Part shown: positions 36,850-44,962 of the stretch, piece by piece
Layout: every line of letters starts with the position of its first letter
Position numbering within the stretch: the first letter of the stretch is position 1
NCBI RefSeq assembly: GCF_016918015.1
Contig: NZ_JAERMK010000012.1
Location: 1 to 64,000 of the forward strand
DNA length: 64,000 nt
Reading direction: 5' to 3'
Origin: Glycomyces sp. YM15
GTDB lineage: Bacteria > Actinomycetota > Actinomycetes > Mycobacteriales > Micromonosporaceae
Notes under the pieces: generated by a model
Databases searched by the model: none
Told to the model about the DNA's origin: nothing
The model's input: only the letters and a program-made list of their open reading frames with translations
Program-made: the position numbers and the translations under genes

Positions 36850-37476
36850 GTGGATTACCAAGAGCTCAAACAGGAACTGCGCCGGTCCTACGACGCCGAT
36901 GCCGACTCCCGCGCGGTCATGCACGACACCCCTTGGAAAGCCATGGAACGCAGCCGTTTCGCCGCGAGACTTCGCGAGGCGGGCGCGTCGCGGCTGCTGG
37001 AGATCGGTGCGGGGCACGGCATCAGCGGCCGGTTCTTCGCCGACCAGGGCTTCGACGTGACATGCGTCGACCTCTCGCCCGAGCTCGTCGCGCACTGCCG
37101 CGCCAAGGGCCTCGACGCGCAGGTCATGGACTTCGGGGACCTGGCGTTCGAAGACGCGTCCTTCGACGCCGTGTTCGGCATGAACTGCCTGCTGCACGTG
37201 CCGAAGAGCGAACTGGCGGGCGTGCTCGCCGAAGTGCGCCGCGTGCTCGCCTCCGGAGGGTTGTTCTACTGGGGACAGTACGGCGGCCAGGACTACGAGG
37301 GCGTCTGGGAGACCGACCACTGCGTCCCGAAGCGGTTCTTCTCCTTCTTCACCGCCGACCGCATCGAAGCGGTTGCGGCCGAGCACTTCGACCCCGTCGA
37401 GGCGAACCACACCGCGCTCGAATCGGACATCGACCAGTACCAGGGCCTCATTCTCCGCAAGCGCTGCGACCGCTGA
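36850..37476 (+). CDS. Class I SAM-dependent methyltransferase
   Basis: 208 residues from the GTG at 36850 (VDYQELKQELRRSYD). The SAM-binding motif I is LLEIGAGHGISGRFF (about 55-69), motif II-like VTCVDLSPELV follows and the post-I acidic region is MDFGDLAFEDASFDAVF. The N-terminal DADADSRAVMHDTPW and the later YWGQYGGQDYEGVWE resemble small-molecule methyltransferases; the substrate is unknown. The upstream gap is short and carries no ribosome site, so the message may be leaderless. Confidence 0.85.
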   Translation: MDYQELKQELRRSYDADADSRAVMHDTPWKAMERSRFAARLREAGASRLLEIGAGHGISGRFFADQGFDVTCVDLSPELVAHCRAKGLDAQVMDFGDLAFEDASFDAVFGMNCLLHVPKSELAGVLAEVRRVLASGGLFYWGQYGGQDYEGVWETDHCVPKRFFSFFTADRIEAVAAEHFDPVEANHTALESDIDQYQGLILRKRCDR

Positions 37477-37582
37477 GATACCGTTGATGCAGGGTTTGGG
37501 GTTGGGCAAGCGCTCCATCGCGCTCTATCCTCGCTTCAGGCCGCCTCACGGCCGATCCAGGCGCGGAACGGGGGAGACGACA

Positions 37583-38119
37583 TTGTCCGCTGAGCAGCAG
37601 CAGATCGCCGAACTCATCGCCATCGGCAACGACGGGCGCCTGTACGCGACCGAGCCCGACCGGCTCCGCCGCCTCGTCCGCTACGAGCTCGCGCGCGAAG
37701 AGCGGCTCGCCCAGCCGGAACTGCGGCAGGCCGGCGTCGGGCTCCTCGCGCTCGGCGAGTACGCCGAAGCGAAACGGGTGCTCACGGCGGCACTGGAACG
37801 CGCGAAGACCCCGCACCAGAGGGTCGCGGCGCTCGTCAACCTCGGCGACGCCCACCGCTACCCCGGCGAGCTCGCCGCCGCCGAGCCGCTGTACGAGCAG
37901 GCGATCGAGATCGCGCAGGCCGAGAGCCCCAATACCCTGCACTTCGCGTTGCAGCACTACGGCAAGCACCTCATCGACGCCCGCCGTCCCCACCTCGCGG
38001 TCGAAATCCTCACCGAGGTGCTGCTCATGCGCCGGAAACTCGGCGATCCGGCCCTGATCGCGTCGACCCAGGAGGCGTTGAGCGCCGCCCGCGCGGCCGT
38101 CGGACAACGTACGATCTGA
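37583..38119 (+). CDS. Tetratricopeptide-repeat protein
   Basis: 178 residues from the TTG at 37583, preceded by GGGGGAGA. Two to three TPR-like helical pairs are visible: AGVGLLALGEYAEAKRVLTA, ALVNLGDAHRYPGELAAAEP and LYEQAIEIAQAE. The opening LSAEQQQIAELIAIGNDGRL has no signal. The family usually acts as a protein-binding scaffold; the partner is unknown. It is followed after 45 bases by the NUDIX gene on the same strand. Confidence 0.75.
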   Translation: MSAEQQQIAELIAIGNDGRLYATEPDRLRRLVRYELAREERLAQPELRQAGVGLLALGEYAEAKRVLTAALERAKTPHQRVAALVNLGDAHRYPGELAAAEPLYEQAIEIAQAESPNTLHFALQHYGKHLIDARRPHLAVEILTEVLLMRRKLGDPALIASTQEALSAARAAVGQRTI

Positions 38120-38164
38120 CACTCTCCGTGTTGCACCGTCCTTCTGTCCGAGCAAAGGAACGCC

Positions 38165-39334
38165 ATGACGACGAACCTGACCGCCGACTCGAAACCCGCA
38201 CATCACGAGGCGATCGGCCTCGCCCGCATCGCCGACATGCTCAGGGCCGAAGCCGCGAACGGCCTCTACTGGGGCGGCGAACCCGGCGAGGAAGCCCGCC
38301 TGCGGGCAATGCGCGACCGCGCCGCAGCGCTTCTCGCCGAGGTCGACCACCGCTCGTACGAGGAGATCCTGGCGGTCTTCGCGACCGACGACGACCTGCG
38401 GACACCGATTCCCGGCACCGAGTTCCGCATCGGCTGCGGCGACGGCGCCCGCCTCGTCCACCGTCGCCGCTTCCGTTCCGACACCCTCGGGCGGCGCCTC
38501 GAAGCGACCGCAGCCGCCCTCGGCGCCGAGGTCCCTTCCGAGCCGATCGCCATCGCCGACACCGATCTCGCGGACTTGCCGTGCCCGCACACCTACCTGC
38601 TCGTCTACGAGTTCGCGACCGACCTCGATGCCGACGCGGCCGTGCAGCTGCTGGAGCCGGCCGACCCGGACCTCGACGGCGACCTGCCGACCTTCGCCCC
38701 GGCGGCGAGCGCGGTGGCGCGCGAACGCGGCCCGCTGCGCGTCTCGCCGGCGGCCAAGGAGATCCTCGACGCGGTCGCCGTCATCGCGAAGGAGGCCCTC
38801 GCCGCCGCGACGAGCCCGTACTCGATCGAACGGCACCACCGCGTCGCCGCGCACTGCGAGCGCACTGTGGAAGCCGACCTGGTCTATCCGCGCATCGACT
38901 GCGGCGAGCTCGCCGCGTACATGATCCCGACCGGCGCCGACGCCGCGATCTTCGACGACGAGGGCCGCATCCTCGTCATCCAGCGCACCGACACCGGCCA
39001 GTGGGCGGCGCCCGGCGGCGGTGCCGAGGTCGGCGAACCGGTCGGCCTGGCCTCGATCCGCGAGGCGTTCGAGGAGACCGGCATCGAAGTCGAGCTGACG
39101 GGACTGGCGGGGGCGTTCGACAATCGGGACACCGATCTCGGCGACGGCCGCATGCCGATGATCATGAGCTTCACCGCCCGCCGGACCCGGCCGGACCAGA
39201 CGATCCGCCTCGCCCCGCTCGAGGCCTCCGACCACCGCTGGATGACCGAAGCGGAAGCAGCGGAAGCGGACCTGTTCAAGGGACACGAGCTCCGCATCCC
39301 CGTCGCCTTCGACCTCCACAAGGCCGAGCGGTGA
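38165..39334 (+). CDS. NUDIX hydrolase with long N-terminal region
   Basis: 389 residues, about twice a simple NUDIX enzyme. The C-terminal NUDIX domain (about 255-385) has the box GGGAEVGEPVGLASIREAFEETGIEV, shown here as GX5E and REAFEETG, so catalysis should be intact. It is preceded by two copies of a helical segment typical of NUDIX N-terminal regions: ARIADMLRAEAANGLYWGGE near 20 and EILDAVAVIAKEALAAATS near 198. Between them lies a module with IGCGDGARLVHRRRFRSD. The substrate, a nucleoside diphosphate derivative, is unknown. An AAAGGA ribosome site precedes the ATG. Confidence 0.85.
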   Translation: MTTNLTADSKPAHHEAIGLARIADMLRAEAANGLYWGGEPGEEARLRAMRDRAAALLAEVDHRSYEEILAVFATDDDLRTPIPGTEFRIGCGDGARLVHRRRFRSDTLGRRLEATAAALGAEVPSEPIAIADTDLADLPCPHTYLLVYEFATDLDADAAVQLLEPADPDLDGDLPTFAPAASAVARERGPLRVSPAAKEILDAVAVIAKEALAAATSPYSIERHHRVAAHCERTVEADLVYPRIDCGELAAYMIPTGADAAIFDDEGRILVIQRTDTGQWAAPGGGAEVGEPVGLASIREAFEETGIEVELTGLAGAFDNRDTDLGDGRMPMIMSFTARRTRPDQTIRLAPLEASDHRWMTEAEAAEADLFKGHELRIPVAFDLHKAER

Positions 39335-39350
39335 CCTTCTTTCGGTGAAC

Positions 39351-39388
39351 GCGAAGGCCCGGCAGCCGATCGGCTGCCGGGCCTTCGC
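39351..39388. terminator. Perfect 38-bp palindromic convergent terminator
   Basis: A 19-base arm beginning GCGAAGGCCCGGCAG (39351-39369) is exactly complementary to 39370-39388, giving a 38-bp perfect palindrome. It lies between the convergent NUDIX and coiled-coil membrane genes. Confidence 0.75.
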
Positions 39389-39412
39389 GACAGGACCCCA
39401 GAGCACAGGACC

Positions 39413-39976
39413 TCAGAAGATCAGGCCGTCGCACGAGCTCTCGATGGCGGTGAGCGCCGCCGTCTCCTCGGCGGAACCCTCCGCGGTGTCGTAGTAGTCG
39501 TTGAGGTCGTCGACGCAGGCCTGCAGGACCTCCGCGTCCGCGGCCGGGCCCTCCAGCTCCGACACCTGCGCTTCGGCCGCCTCCAAGTCCTCCTGCAGCT
39601 GGGCGATCTCCTTGTCGCGGTCGGAGAGCCGCGTGTCGGCGTCCTCCAGGTCGCCGTTCGCCCGCAGCCACAGCGCGATCGACACCGCGGCCGCCGCCAG
39701 TCCCACGGCCATGCCGACCGCGAGGAGCGGCACCAGCGGCGACTTGCGCGGCGCCGCCGGAGGCGGCGGCTGCAGCAGCGGTTGCGTCCCGTAACCCTGC
39801 TGCGGCGGGACGCCCTGCGGTGGCGGGCCGGGTTGCGTCGGGACCGGGGGCTGCGGGGCGTATCCGGAGTCGTAGGGCTGCGGCTGCAGCGGGGAGTAGG
39901 CGGGCGGGACGCTCTGGGGCGGCTGGGGATCGCTCGGACCGCCGAGGTTGTAGTGCGGAGGCGGGTTGTAGGCCAT
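39413..39976 (-). CDS. Pro-rich single-pass membrane protein with coiled coil
   Basis: 187 residues from the ATG at 39976, preceded by AAGGAGC. A Pro/Gln/Tyr-rich cytoplasmic region (1-75) precedes one membrane helix (about 80-103), then an acidic coiled coil (DTRLSDRDKEIAQLQEDLEA) and a Cys-containing tail with VLQACVDDLNDYYD. Such layouts are common in actinobacterial envelope proteins of unknown function. Two cysteines in the outer tail could form a disulfide. Confidence 0.75.
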   Translation of the reverse strand: MAYNPPPHYNLGGPSDPQPPQSVPPAYSPLQPQPYDSGYAPQPPVPTQPGPPPQGVPPQQGYGTQPLLQPPPPAAPRKSPLVPLLAVGMAVGLAAAAVSIALWLRANGDLEDADTRLSDRDKEIAQLQEDLEAAEAQVSELEGPAADAEVLQACVDDLNDYYDTAEGSAEETAALTAIESSCDGLIF

Positions 39977-40130
39977 GATGGCTCCTTCAACGGATGGGTG
40001 CGGTCCAGGGTAGAGCGGCCGTGCGAATCCGACGGCACTACCAGTGTGACGACAGGGCACAGGGACCGGCCCCCGCCGTTACCCAAACTTGACATCACGG
40101 ACCCGCAACGGCACGCTTCCCGAACGGCGC

Positions 40131-40159
40131 GGGCGGGCGCGGATCGACCGCGCCCGCCC
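40131..40159 (-). terminator. Terminator of the SDR gene
   Basis: Perfect 12-bp arms GGGCGGGCGCGG (40131-40142) and CCGCGCCCGCCC (40148-40159) with loop ATCGA, 6 bases after the leftward stop. Confidence 0.65.
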
Positions 40160-40165
40160 GGACCG

Positions 40166-40954
40166 CTACGCCGCCTTCAGTGTCCCGCCGTCGATCACGT
40201 GGTCGGCGCCGTGGATGTTCGCCGCCCGGTCCGAGAGCAGGAACGCCACCAGATCGGCGACCTCCTCCGGCTCGCCGATGCGGCCCGACGCGATGCCGAA
40301 CTGTCCCGGGATCGACGCGAGCAGGTCCCCGTGCGCCACCCCGAACGCTTCGGCGACCTTGCCGCCGAAGCGCTCCTCGTCCCGCCACAGCGAGGAGCCG
40401 ATGACACCGGGGGAGACCGTGTTGACCCGCACGCCCTGCGGCGCGACCTCTTCGCTCAGTCGCTTGGAGAACATCGTGAGCGCGGCCTTGGCCTCCGCGT
40501 AGCCGACCGGGGAACCGGTCGGCATGCGGCCGTTGACCGAGGAGACGTTCACGATCGCGCCGCGTCGCTCCACGATGCCCGGCAGCGCCGCCCTCGTGGT
40601 CCACACCGCACTGAACAGGTTGAGGTTGAAGACCTCCGCCCACTGTTCGGCGGGGACGTCGAGGAACCCGCCGATGACCAGCCGGTCGGCATCCCCGCCG
40701 CCGACATTGTTGACCAGCAGGTCGATCCCGCCGACCGCACCGGCCGCCTCGTGGACGATGCGCTCGGCGCCCTCCCTGGTGGACAGGTCGGCACTGACCG
40801 TGGCCGCGGCGACCTTCTCCAGCTCGGGGGTGATGGTGCGGGCGGCGCCGACGACGCGGACGCCTTCGGCCGCGAGGGTCTCGGCGATCGCGAGGCCGAT
40901 GCCGCGGCTGGCGCCGGTGACGAGGGCGGTCTTGCCGTTGAGTCCGAGTTCCAT
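40166..40954 (-). CDS. Short-chain dehydrogenase/reductase
   Basis: 262 residues from the ATG at 40954, preceded by AAAGGCAG. The Rossmann motif TGASRGIG (about 13-20), NNVGG, the active-site region IVNVSSVNG and catalytic GYAEAKAAL (YxxxK) are intact, as is the C-terminal GADHVIDGG. It is a classical NAD(P)H-dependent oxidoreductase; the substrate is unknown. It lies downstream of a TetR gene on the same strand, but that gene ends in its own terminator. A site upstream resembles the palindrome in front of the TetR gene, so both are probably one regulon. Confidence 0.9.
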   Translation of the reverse strand: MELGLNGKTALVTGASRGIGLAIAETLAAEGVRVVGAARTITPELEKVAAATVSADLSTREGAERIVHEAAGAVGGIDLLVNNVGGGDADRLVIGGFLDVPAEQWAEVFNLNLFSAVWTTRAALPGIVERRGAIVNVSSVNGRMPTGSPVGYAEAKAALTMFSKRLSEEVAPQGVRVNTVSPGVIGSSLWRDEERFGGKVAEAFGVAHGDLLASIPGQFGIASGRIGEPEEVADLVAFLLSDRAANIHGADHVIDGGTLKAA

Positions 40955-40975
40955 GGGACTGCCTTTCATCTGTTC

Positions 40976-40991
40976 TTGAACTACAGGTCAA
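40976..40991. promoter_or_regulatory. Candidate TetR operator upstream of SDR gene
   Basis: TTGAACTACAGGTCAA matches 12 of 16 positions of the perfect palindrome TTGACCCATGGGTCAA found before the neighbouring TetR gene. It lies 22 bases upstream of the SDR start. Confidence 0.5.
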
Positions 40992-41002
40992 AAATTGGGG
41001 CG

Positions 41003-41026
41003 GAAAAAACGCCCTCGAACGAGGGC
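41003..41026 (-). terminator. Rho-independent terminator of the TetR gene
   Basis: On the leftward strand GCCCTC-GTTC-GAGGGC is followed by G and six T residues, a rare textbook terminator in this GC-rich DNA. It is 20 bases after the TetR stop. Confidence 0.8.
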
Positions 41027-41045
41027 GCATCGGTCACCGCGGTGG

Positions 41046-41621
41046 TCAGAGGCCCGCCACCGCGGTGTCGATGATCCGGTGCAGCACCGGGCCGTCGTGG
41101 GTCTGGGCCATGACGCGCAACCCGACCACCGTGTTCATCAGGAAATGGGCCTGGGCGTCGGCGTCGACCTCCTTCGCGACGTCGCCGTCGCGCTGGCCCT
41201 TGCGAATCCGATCGGCGAACAGCCCGATGGTCGCATCGGTCATCCGCTGCACCGCCCGGATCGCCTCGGGGTCCTTGCCGCCCAGCTCGAGGGCGGTGCT
41301 GGCCGCGAGGCAGCCGCGCCTCACCGGGCCGTCGAGGTCGATGTCGACCAGGAGCGCCAGGTAGGCGCGGAGGCGTTCCTTGGCGGTGCCCGGCTCGTTG
41401 AGGAAGGCCTCGGTCATCTCCGATCCGACCTGCCCGTACAGGTCGAGCGCCTTGCCGAACAGTTCCCGCTTGGAGCCGAACGCGTGGTACAGGCTGCCCT
41501 TGCCGACGCCGGTGGCCTCGGCGAGGTCCGCGGGGGAGGTTCCCGCGTAGCCCTTGGTCCAGAACGTCTCCATCGCCTGCGCGACGGCCACGTCCGGTTC
41601 GAAGTTCTTCGGCCTGCCCAT
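41046..41621 (-). CDS. TetR-family repressor of the SDR gene
   Basis: 191 residues from the ATG at 41621 (MGRPKNFEPDVAVAQAMETF). The helix-turn-helix is TSPADLAEATGVGKGSLYHAFGSKRELF in the usual place, shown by LAEATGVGKGSLYHAFG. The C-terminal domain has RRGCLAASTALELGG, typical of the subgroup that represses short-chain reductases. A perfect 16-bp palindrome lies 21 bases upstream and a variant precedes the SDR gene, so autorepression and SDR control are likely. The trigger is unknown; electrophiles are common for this group. Confidence 0.9.
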   Translation of the reverse strand: MGRPKNFEPDVAVAQAMETFWTKGYAGTSPADLAEATGVGKGSLYHAFGSKRELFGKALDLYGQVGSEMTEAFLNEPGTAKERLRAYLALLVDIDLDGPVRRGCLAASTALELGGKDPEAIRAVQRMTDATIGLFADRIRKGQRDGDVAKEVDADAQAHFLMNTVVGLRVMAQTHDGPVLHRIIDTAVAGL

Positions 41622-41642
41622 GCCCTGAACCCTACAACATTC

Positions 41643-41658
41643 TTGACCCATGGGTCAA
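41643..41658. promoter_or_regulatory. Perfect 16-bp TetR operator palindrome
   Basis: TTGACCCATGGGTCAA is exactly self-complementary and lies 21 bases before the TetR start at 41621. A variant occurs at 40976-40991. Confidence 0.7.
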
Positions 41659-41745
41659 CAACGGGGTGGGCATTGGCGCCGCGGCGCTGAAGCCGCTGGT
41701 GTGCAACAGGTCCGAAGAGCGCGGTGATCATGCCGATTCGTACGG

Positions 41746-41774
41746 TTGCCGCGGTTGCCGGGCCGGGCGATACT
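41746..41774 (+). promoter_or_regulatory. Leaderless promoter of HAD gene 1
   Basis: TTGCCG (41746-41751), a 17-bp spacer and GATACT (41769-41774) are followed after exactly six bases by the GTG at 41781. The same layout precedes three other genes here. Confidence 0.55.
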
Positions 41775-41780
41775 GGAACC

Positions 41781-42599
41781 GTGCTCAAACCCCTCGTCAT
41801 CGCCTCCGATCTGGACGGCACGCTCCTCGCCCCGGACGGCGCCCTGTCCGGGCGGACCCGCGACGCCCTCGCGGCCGCCCGCGACGACGGCATGGCCGTC
41901 GTCGCCGTCACCGCCCGCACCCCCTACGGCGTCGACATGCTGCCCGACCTCCTGCCGTACCTCGACGGCGCGGTCTGCTCGAACGGCGCGATCGTCTACG
42001 ACCCACCGACCGGCCGCGTCCGAGTCCTCCGCTCGATCCGGATCTCATTGGGCCGCAAGGTCGTCGCCGCCATCGCAAGGCGCCTGCCCGACGCGGTGTT
42101 CGCCGTGGAGAACGGCACCGCCATCATCGGCGAGGAGCCCTACCGCGCGCTTGTCGGCGCCTCGAACTGGGAGTTCGCGGCCGATGTGGACGGGGTCTTC
42201 AAGCGCGCCAAGCGGGTCGTGAAGATCAAGGTCTACTGCGCCGAACGCACCGGCGAGGAGATGGCCGCCGCTGTCGCCGACGCCGGGCTCGGCGGACTCG
42301 CCATGTGCCACTGGGGCGATTTCGGGATGCTCGACCTGAACGCCCGGGGCGCCGACAAGGCCTTCGGCCTCGCCACCTGGTGCCGCGAGCGCCGGGTCGG
42401 CCCGGCATCGGTGATCGCATTCGGCGACATGCCGAACGACGTGCCGATGCTCGCCTGGGCGGGTCGGTCCTACGCCATGGGCGATGCCCACCCCGAGGCC
42501 GTCGCCGCCGCCACCGACCGCGCCGCCACCAATGCCGAGGACGGGGTCGCCCAGATCATCGAAGGCCTCCTCGACAACGACACCGCGGCGGCCGCCTGA
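41781..42599 (+). CDS. HAD-superfamily phosphatase, Cof-like (paralogue 1)
   Basis: 272 residues. HAD motif I is IASDLDGTLLAPDG with the nucleophile and acid/base Asp pair, motif II is VTARTP, and motif IV is VIAFGDMPNDVPMLAWAG. The large C2-type cap lies between. This fits Cof-type phosphatases of sugar phosphates or cofactors. I chose the GTG at 41781, just before motif I, because GATACT sits six bases upstream. It has a paralogue at 46766 with the same promoter layout and near-identical motif IV region. Confidence 0.88.
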   Translation: MLKPLVIASDLDGTLLAPDGALSGRTRDALAAARDDGMAVVAVTARTPYGVDMLPDLLPYLDGAVCSNGAIVYDPPTGRVRVLRSIRISLGRKVVAAIARRLPDAVFAVENGTAIIGEEPYRALVGASNWEFAADVDGVFKRAKRVVKIKVYCAERTGEEMAAAVADAGLGGLAMCHWGDFGMLDLNARGADKAFGLATWCRERRVGPASVIAFGDMPNDVPMLAWAGRSYAMGDAHPEAVAAATDRAATNAEDGVAQIIEGLLDNDTAAAA

Positions 42600-42797
42600 C
42601 CCGCGCGGCCGCCCGGAATAACCCGTTGCGGGCCTCCGCCCGGTCTGCTGGACTGGGCGGAGCGCGGCACTGCGCGCTCGCGGCTCGCGCGCTTCGACGA
42701 GCGTGCCGCGCCCGATCGACCGACGAAGGGGCCACCATGCGCCGACAGCTCATGTCATCCGAGAACCGTTCCCGCGAACTCAAGGACATGACTGCTG

Positions 42798-44807
42798 TTG
42801 CGTACGCTCAATCTCGGCATCCTCGCCCATGTCGACGCCGGTAAGACCAGTCTGACCGAGCGGCTCCTCCACGCCGCCGGGATCATCGACGAGGTCGGCA
42901 GCGTCGACGCGGGGAGCACCCGCACCGACACGCTCGACCTCGAACGCCGCCGAGGGATCACCATCAAGTCCGCGGTGGTCTCCTTCGCGCTCGGCGACAC
43001 CCACGTCAACCTCATCGACACGCCCGGCCACCCCGATTTCATCGCCGAGGTCGAACGGGTCCTGAACCTGCTCGACGGCGCGGTGCTCGTCGTCTCGGCC
43101 GTCGAGGGCGTCCAGGCCCAGACCCGCGTCCTGTACCGGGCCCTGCGCCGCCTCCGCGTCCCGACCCTGGTGTTCGTCAACAAGATCGACCGCGCGGGCG
43201 CCCGCGATGACGCGCTGCTGCGCGACCTCACCGCGAAACTCGACCCGGCCATGGTCGCGATGGACACCGTCGAGGGCCTCGGCGCGCCAGCGGCTGAGAG
43301 CAAACCGCGGGAACGCGACACCGCGTTCGTCGAGGACCTCCTCGAATCGCTCCTCGACGAAGACCTCCTGGACGCCTACCTCGCGGGCGTCGAAGCGCTT
43401 CAGGAGGCCGGTGGTAGGTCACATGCGGCGCTGGACGCGGCGCTGGACTCTGCGTTCGAGGAGCGCGTCGCGCAGGCGCGGGCGCACCCGGTCCACTTCG
43501 GCTCGGCGATCACCGGCGCCGGCATCGAGAGCCTCATCGAAGGCCTCCGCCGCTTCCTCCCCGGCTCGGTCGGCGATCCCGAAGGACCGCTGTCCGGCAC
43601 GGTGTTCAAAGTGGATCGCGGCCCGGAAGGGGAGCGGGTCGCTTACGCCCGCCTGTTCACCGGGGCGGTCGCGGTGCGCGACCGCATTCCCGTGGGCATC
43701 GACCGTGAAGCCAAGGTGACCGGCATCAGCGTCTTCGAAGACGGGATCGACCGCGCGCGGCCCCGGGTCGAGGCCGGTCGGATCGCGAAGCTCCGGGGTC
43801 TGGGGGAGGTCCGCATCGGCGACCCGATCGGCCGGCCGCCGAAACTCCGCACCGAGCACTTTCTGCGGCCCGCACTCGAGACCGTGGTCGCGCCCGTCGA
43901 CGAACGCGACCGTCCCGCGCTGCACACCGCGCTCACCCGACTGGCCGAACAGGACCCGCTCATCGGCCTCCGCCACGACGAGACGCGCCGGGAACTCTCG
44001 GTCTCGCTTTACGGCGAGGTCCAGAAGGAGGTCATCGGCGCCACCCTCGCCGAGGAGCACGGCCTGCGGGTCGAATTCCGCGAGTCCACCGTGATCTGCG
44101 TCGAGCGCGTCACCGGTACGGGCGCGGCCGCCGAGTTCATCGCCAAGGCGCCCAACCCGTTCCTCGGCACCGTGGGCCTGCGGGTGGAGCCCGCCAACGG
44201 CACCGGCGTGGACTTCCGGCTCGGCGTGGAGCTCGGCTCGATGCCGCTCGCGTTCTTCAAGGCCGTAGAGGAGACCGTCCACGAAACGCTGCGCGAGGGC
44301 CTGCACGGCTGGCAGGTCGAAGGCGTCGCGGTCATCATGACCCGTTCGGGGTACTGGGCCCGCCAGTCCAGTGCGCACGGCGGCTTCGACAAGCGCATGT
44401 CGAGCACCGCCGGGGACTTCCGGAACCTCGTGCCGCTCGTGCTCATGGCCGCCCTCCACCGGGCCGGCACCGTGGTGTGCGAGCCCTTGCACCGCTTCCG
44501 CATCGAGCTGCCCGCCACCGATCTCGGCGGCGTCCTCGCCGCGCTCGCGAAGCTCCGCGCCGTCCCCGAACCGCCGGAGCTCGGCGGCGGGCGGTGCGCA
44601 CTCGAAGGCACGATCCCGGCCAGGGCCGTCCACGGTCTCGGTCAACGCCTCCCCGGTCTGACCAGCGGCGAGGGCGTCCTCGAGAGCGTCTTCGAACGCC
44701 ATGAGCCGGTGACCGGCCCGGTCCCGTCCCGGCCCCGCACCGACGCGAATCCGCTCGACCGAGAGGCCTATCTGCTGGCGGTGTCGCGCCGCATGACCGG
44801 CGAGTGA
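42798..44807 (+). CDS. Tet(M)/Otr(A)-like ribosomal protection GTPase
   Basis: 669 residues, the size of Tet(M) and EF-G relatives. The GTPase domain has LAHVDAGKTSLTERLLHA (G1), RRGITI (G2), IDTPGHPDF (G3) and FVNKIDRAG (G4). Domains II-V follow, including LVPLVLMAALHRAGT and EGTIPARAVHGLGQRLPGLT as in ribosomal-protection proteins. Such proteins remove tetracyclines from the ribosome; intrinsic actinobacterial members may serve other inhibitors. The start is the TTG at 42798 with AAGGAC 11 bases upstream. Translation from a rare TTG inside another short frame may limit expression. No transfer signs in base composition. Confidence 0.88.
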   Translation: MRTLNLGILAHVDAGKTSLTERLLHAAGIIDEVGSVDAGSTRTDTLDLERRRGITIKSAVVSFALGDTHVNLIDTPGHPDFIAEVERVLNLLDGAVLVVSAVEGVQAQTRVLYRALRRLRVPTLVFVNKIDRAGARDDALLRDLTAKLDPAMVAMDTVEGLGAPAAESKPRERDTAFVEDLLESLLDEDLLDAYLAGVEALQEAGGRSHAALDAALDSAFEERVAQARAHPVHFGSAITGAGIESLIEGLRRFLPGSVGDPEGPLSGTVFKVDRGPEGERVAYARLFTGAVAVRDRIPVGIDREAKVTGISVFEDGIDRARPRVEAGRIAKLRGLGEVRIGDPIGRPPKLRTEHFLRPALETVVAPVDERDRPALHTALTRLAEQDPLIGLRHDETRRELSVSLYGEVQKEVIGATLAEEHGLRVEFRESTVICVERVTGTGAAAEFIAKAPNPFLGTVGLRVEPANGTGVDFRLGVELGSMPLAFFKAVEETVHETLREGLHGWQVEGVAVIMTRSGYWARQSSAHGGFDKRMSSTAGDFRNLVPLVLMAALHRAGTVVCEPLHRFRIELPATDLGGVLAALAKLRAVPEPPELGGGRCALEGTIPARAVHGLGQRLPGLTSGEGVLESVFERHEPVTGPVPSRPRTDANPLDREAYLLAVSRRMTGE

Positions 44808-44962
44808 ACCCGCCGGTCGCCAGGATCCGAAGTGGAATCCATTGTGTCCCAATATGTTCGCTATTTACGGAATTGAACCGCAAATGTATGATTAAGATCC
44901 CTTGACCGCCCCTTCGTCCCGTCGGCACCCTGGCGGGATGAGAACAGAACGGACACAAGCAC

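Noticed and set aside
42737-42844. A 35-codon leader frame (MRRQLMSSENRSRELKD...) before the ribosomal-protection gene
   Set aside because: Kept only as a finding: no ribosome site or conservation evidence allows listing it as a gene.
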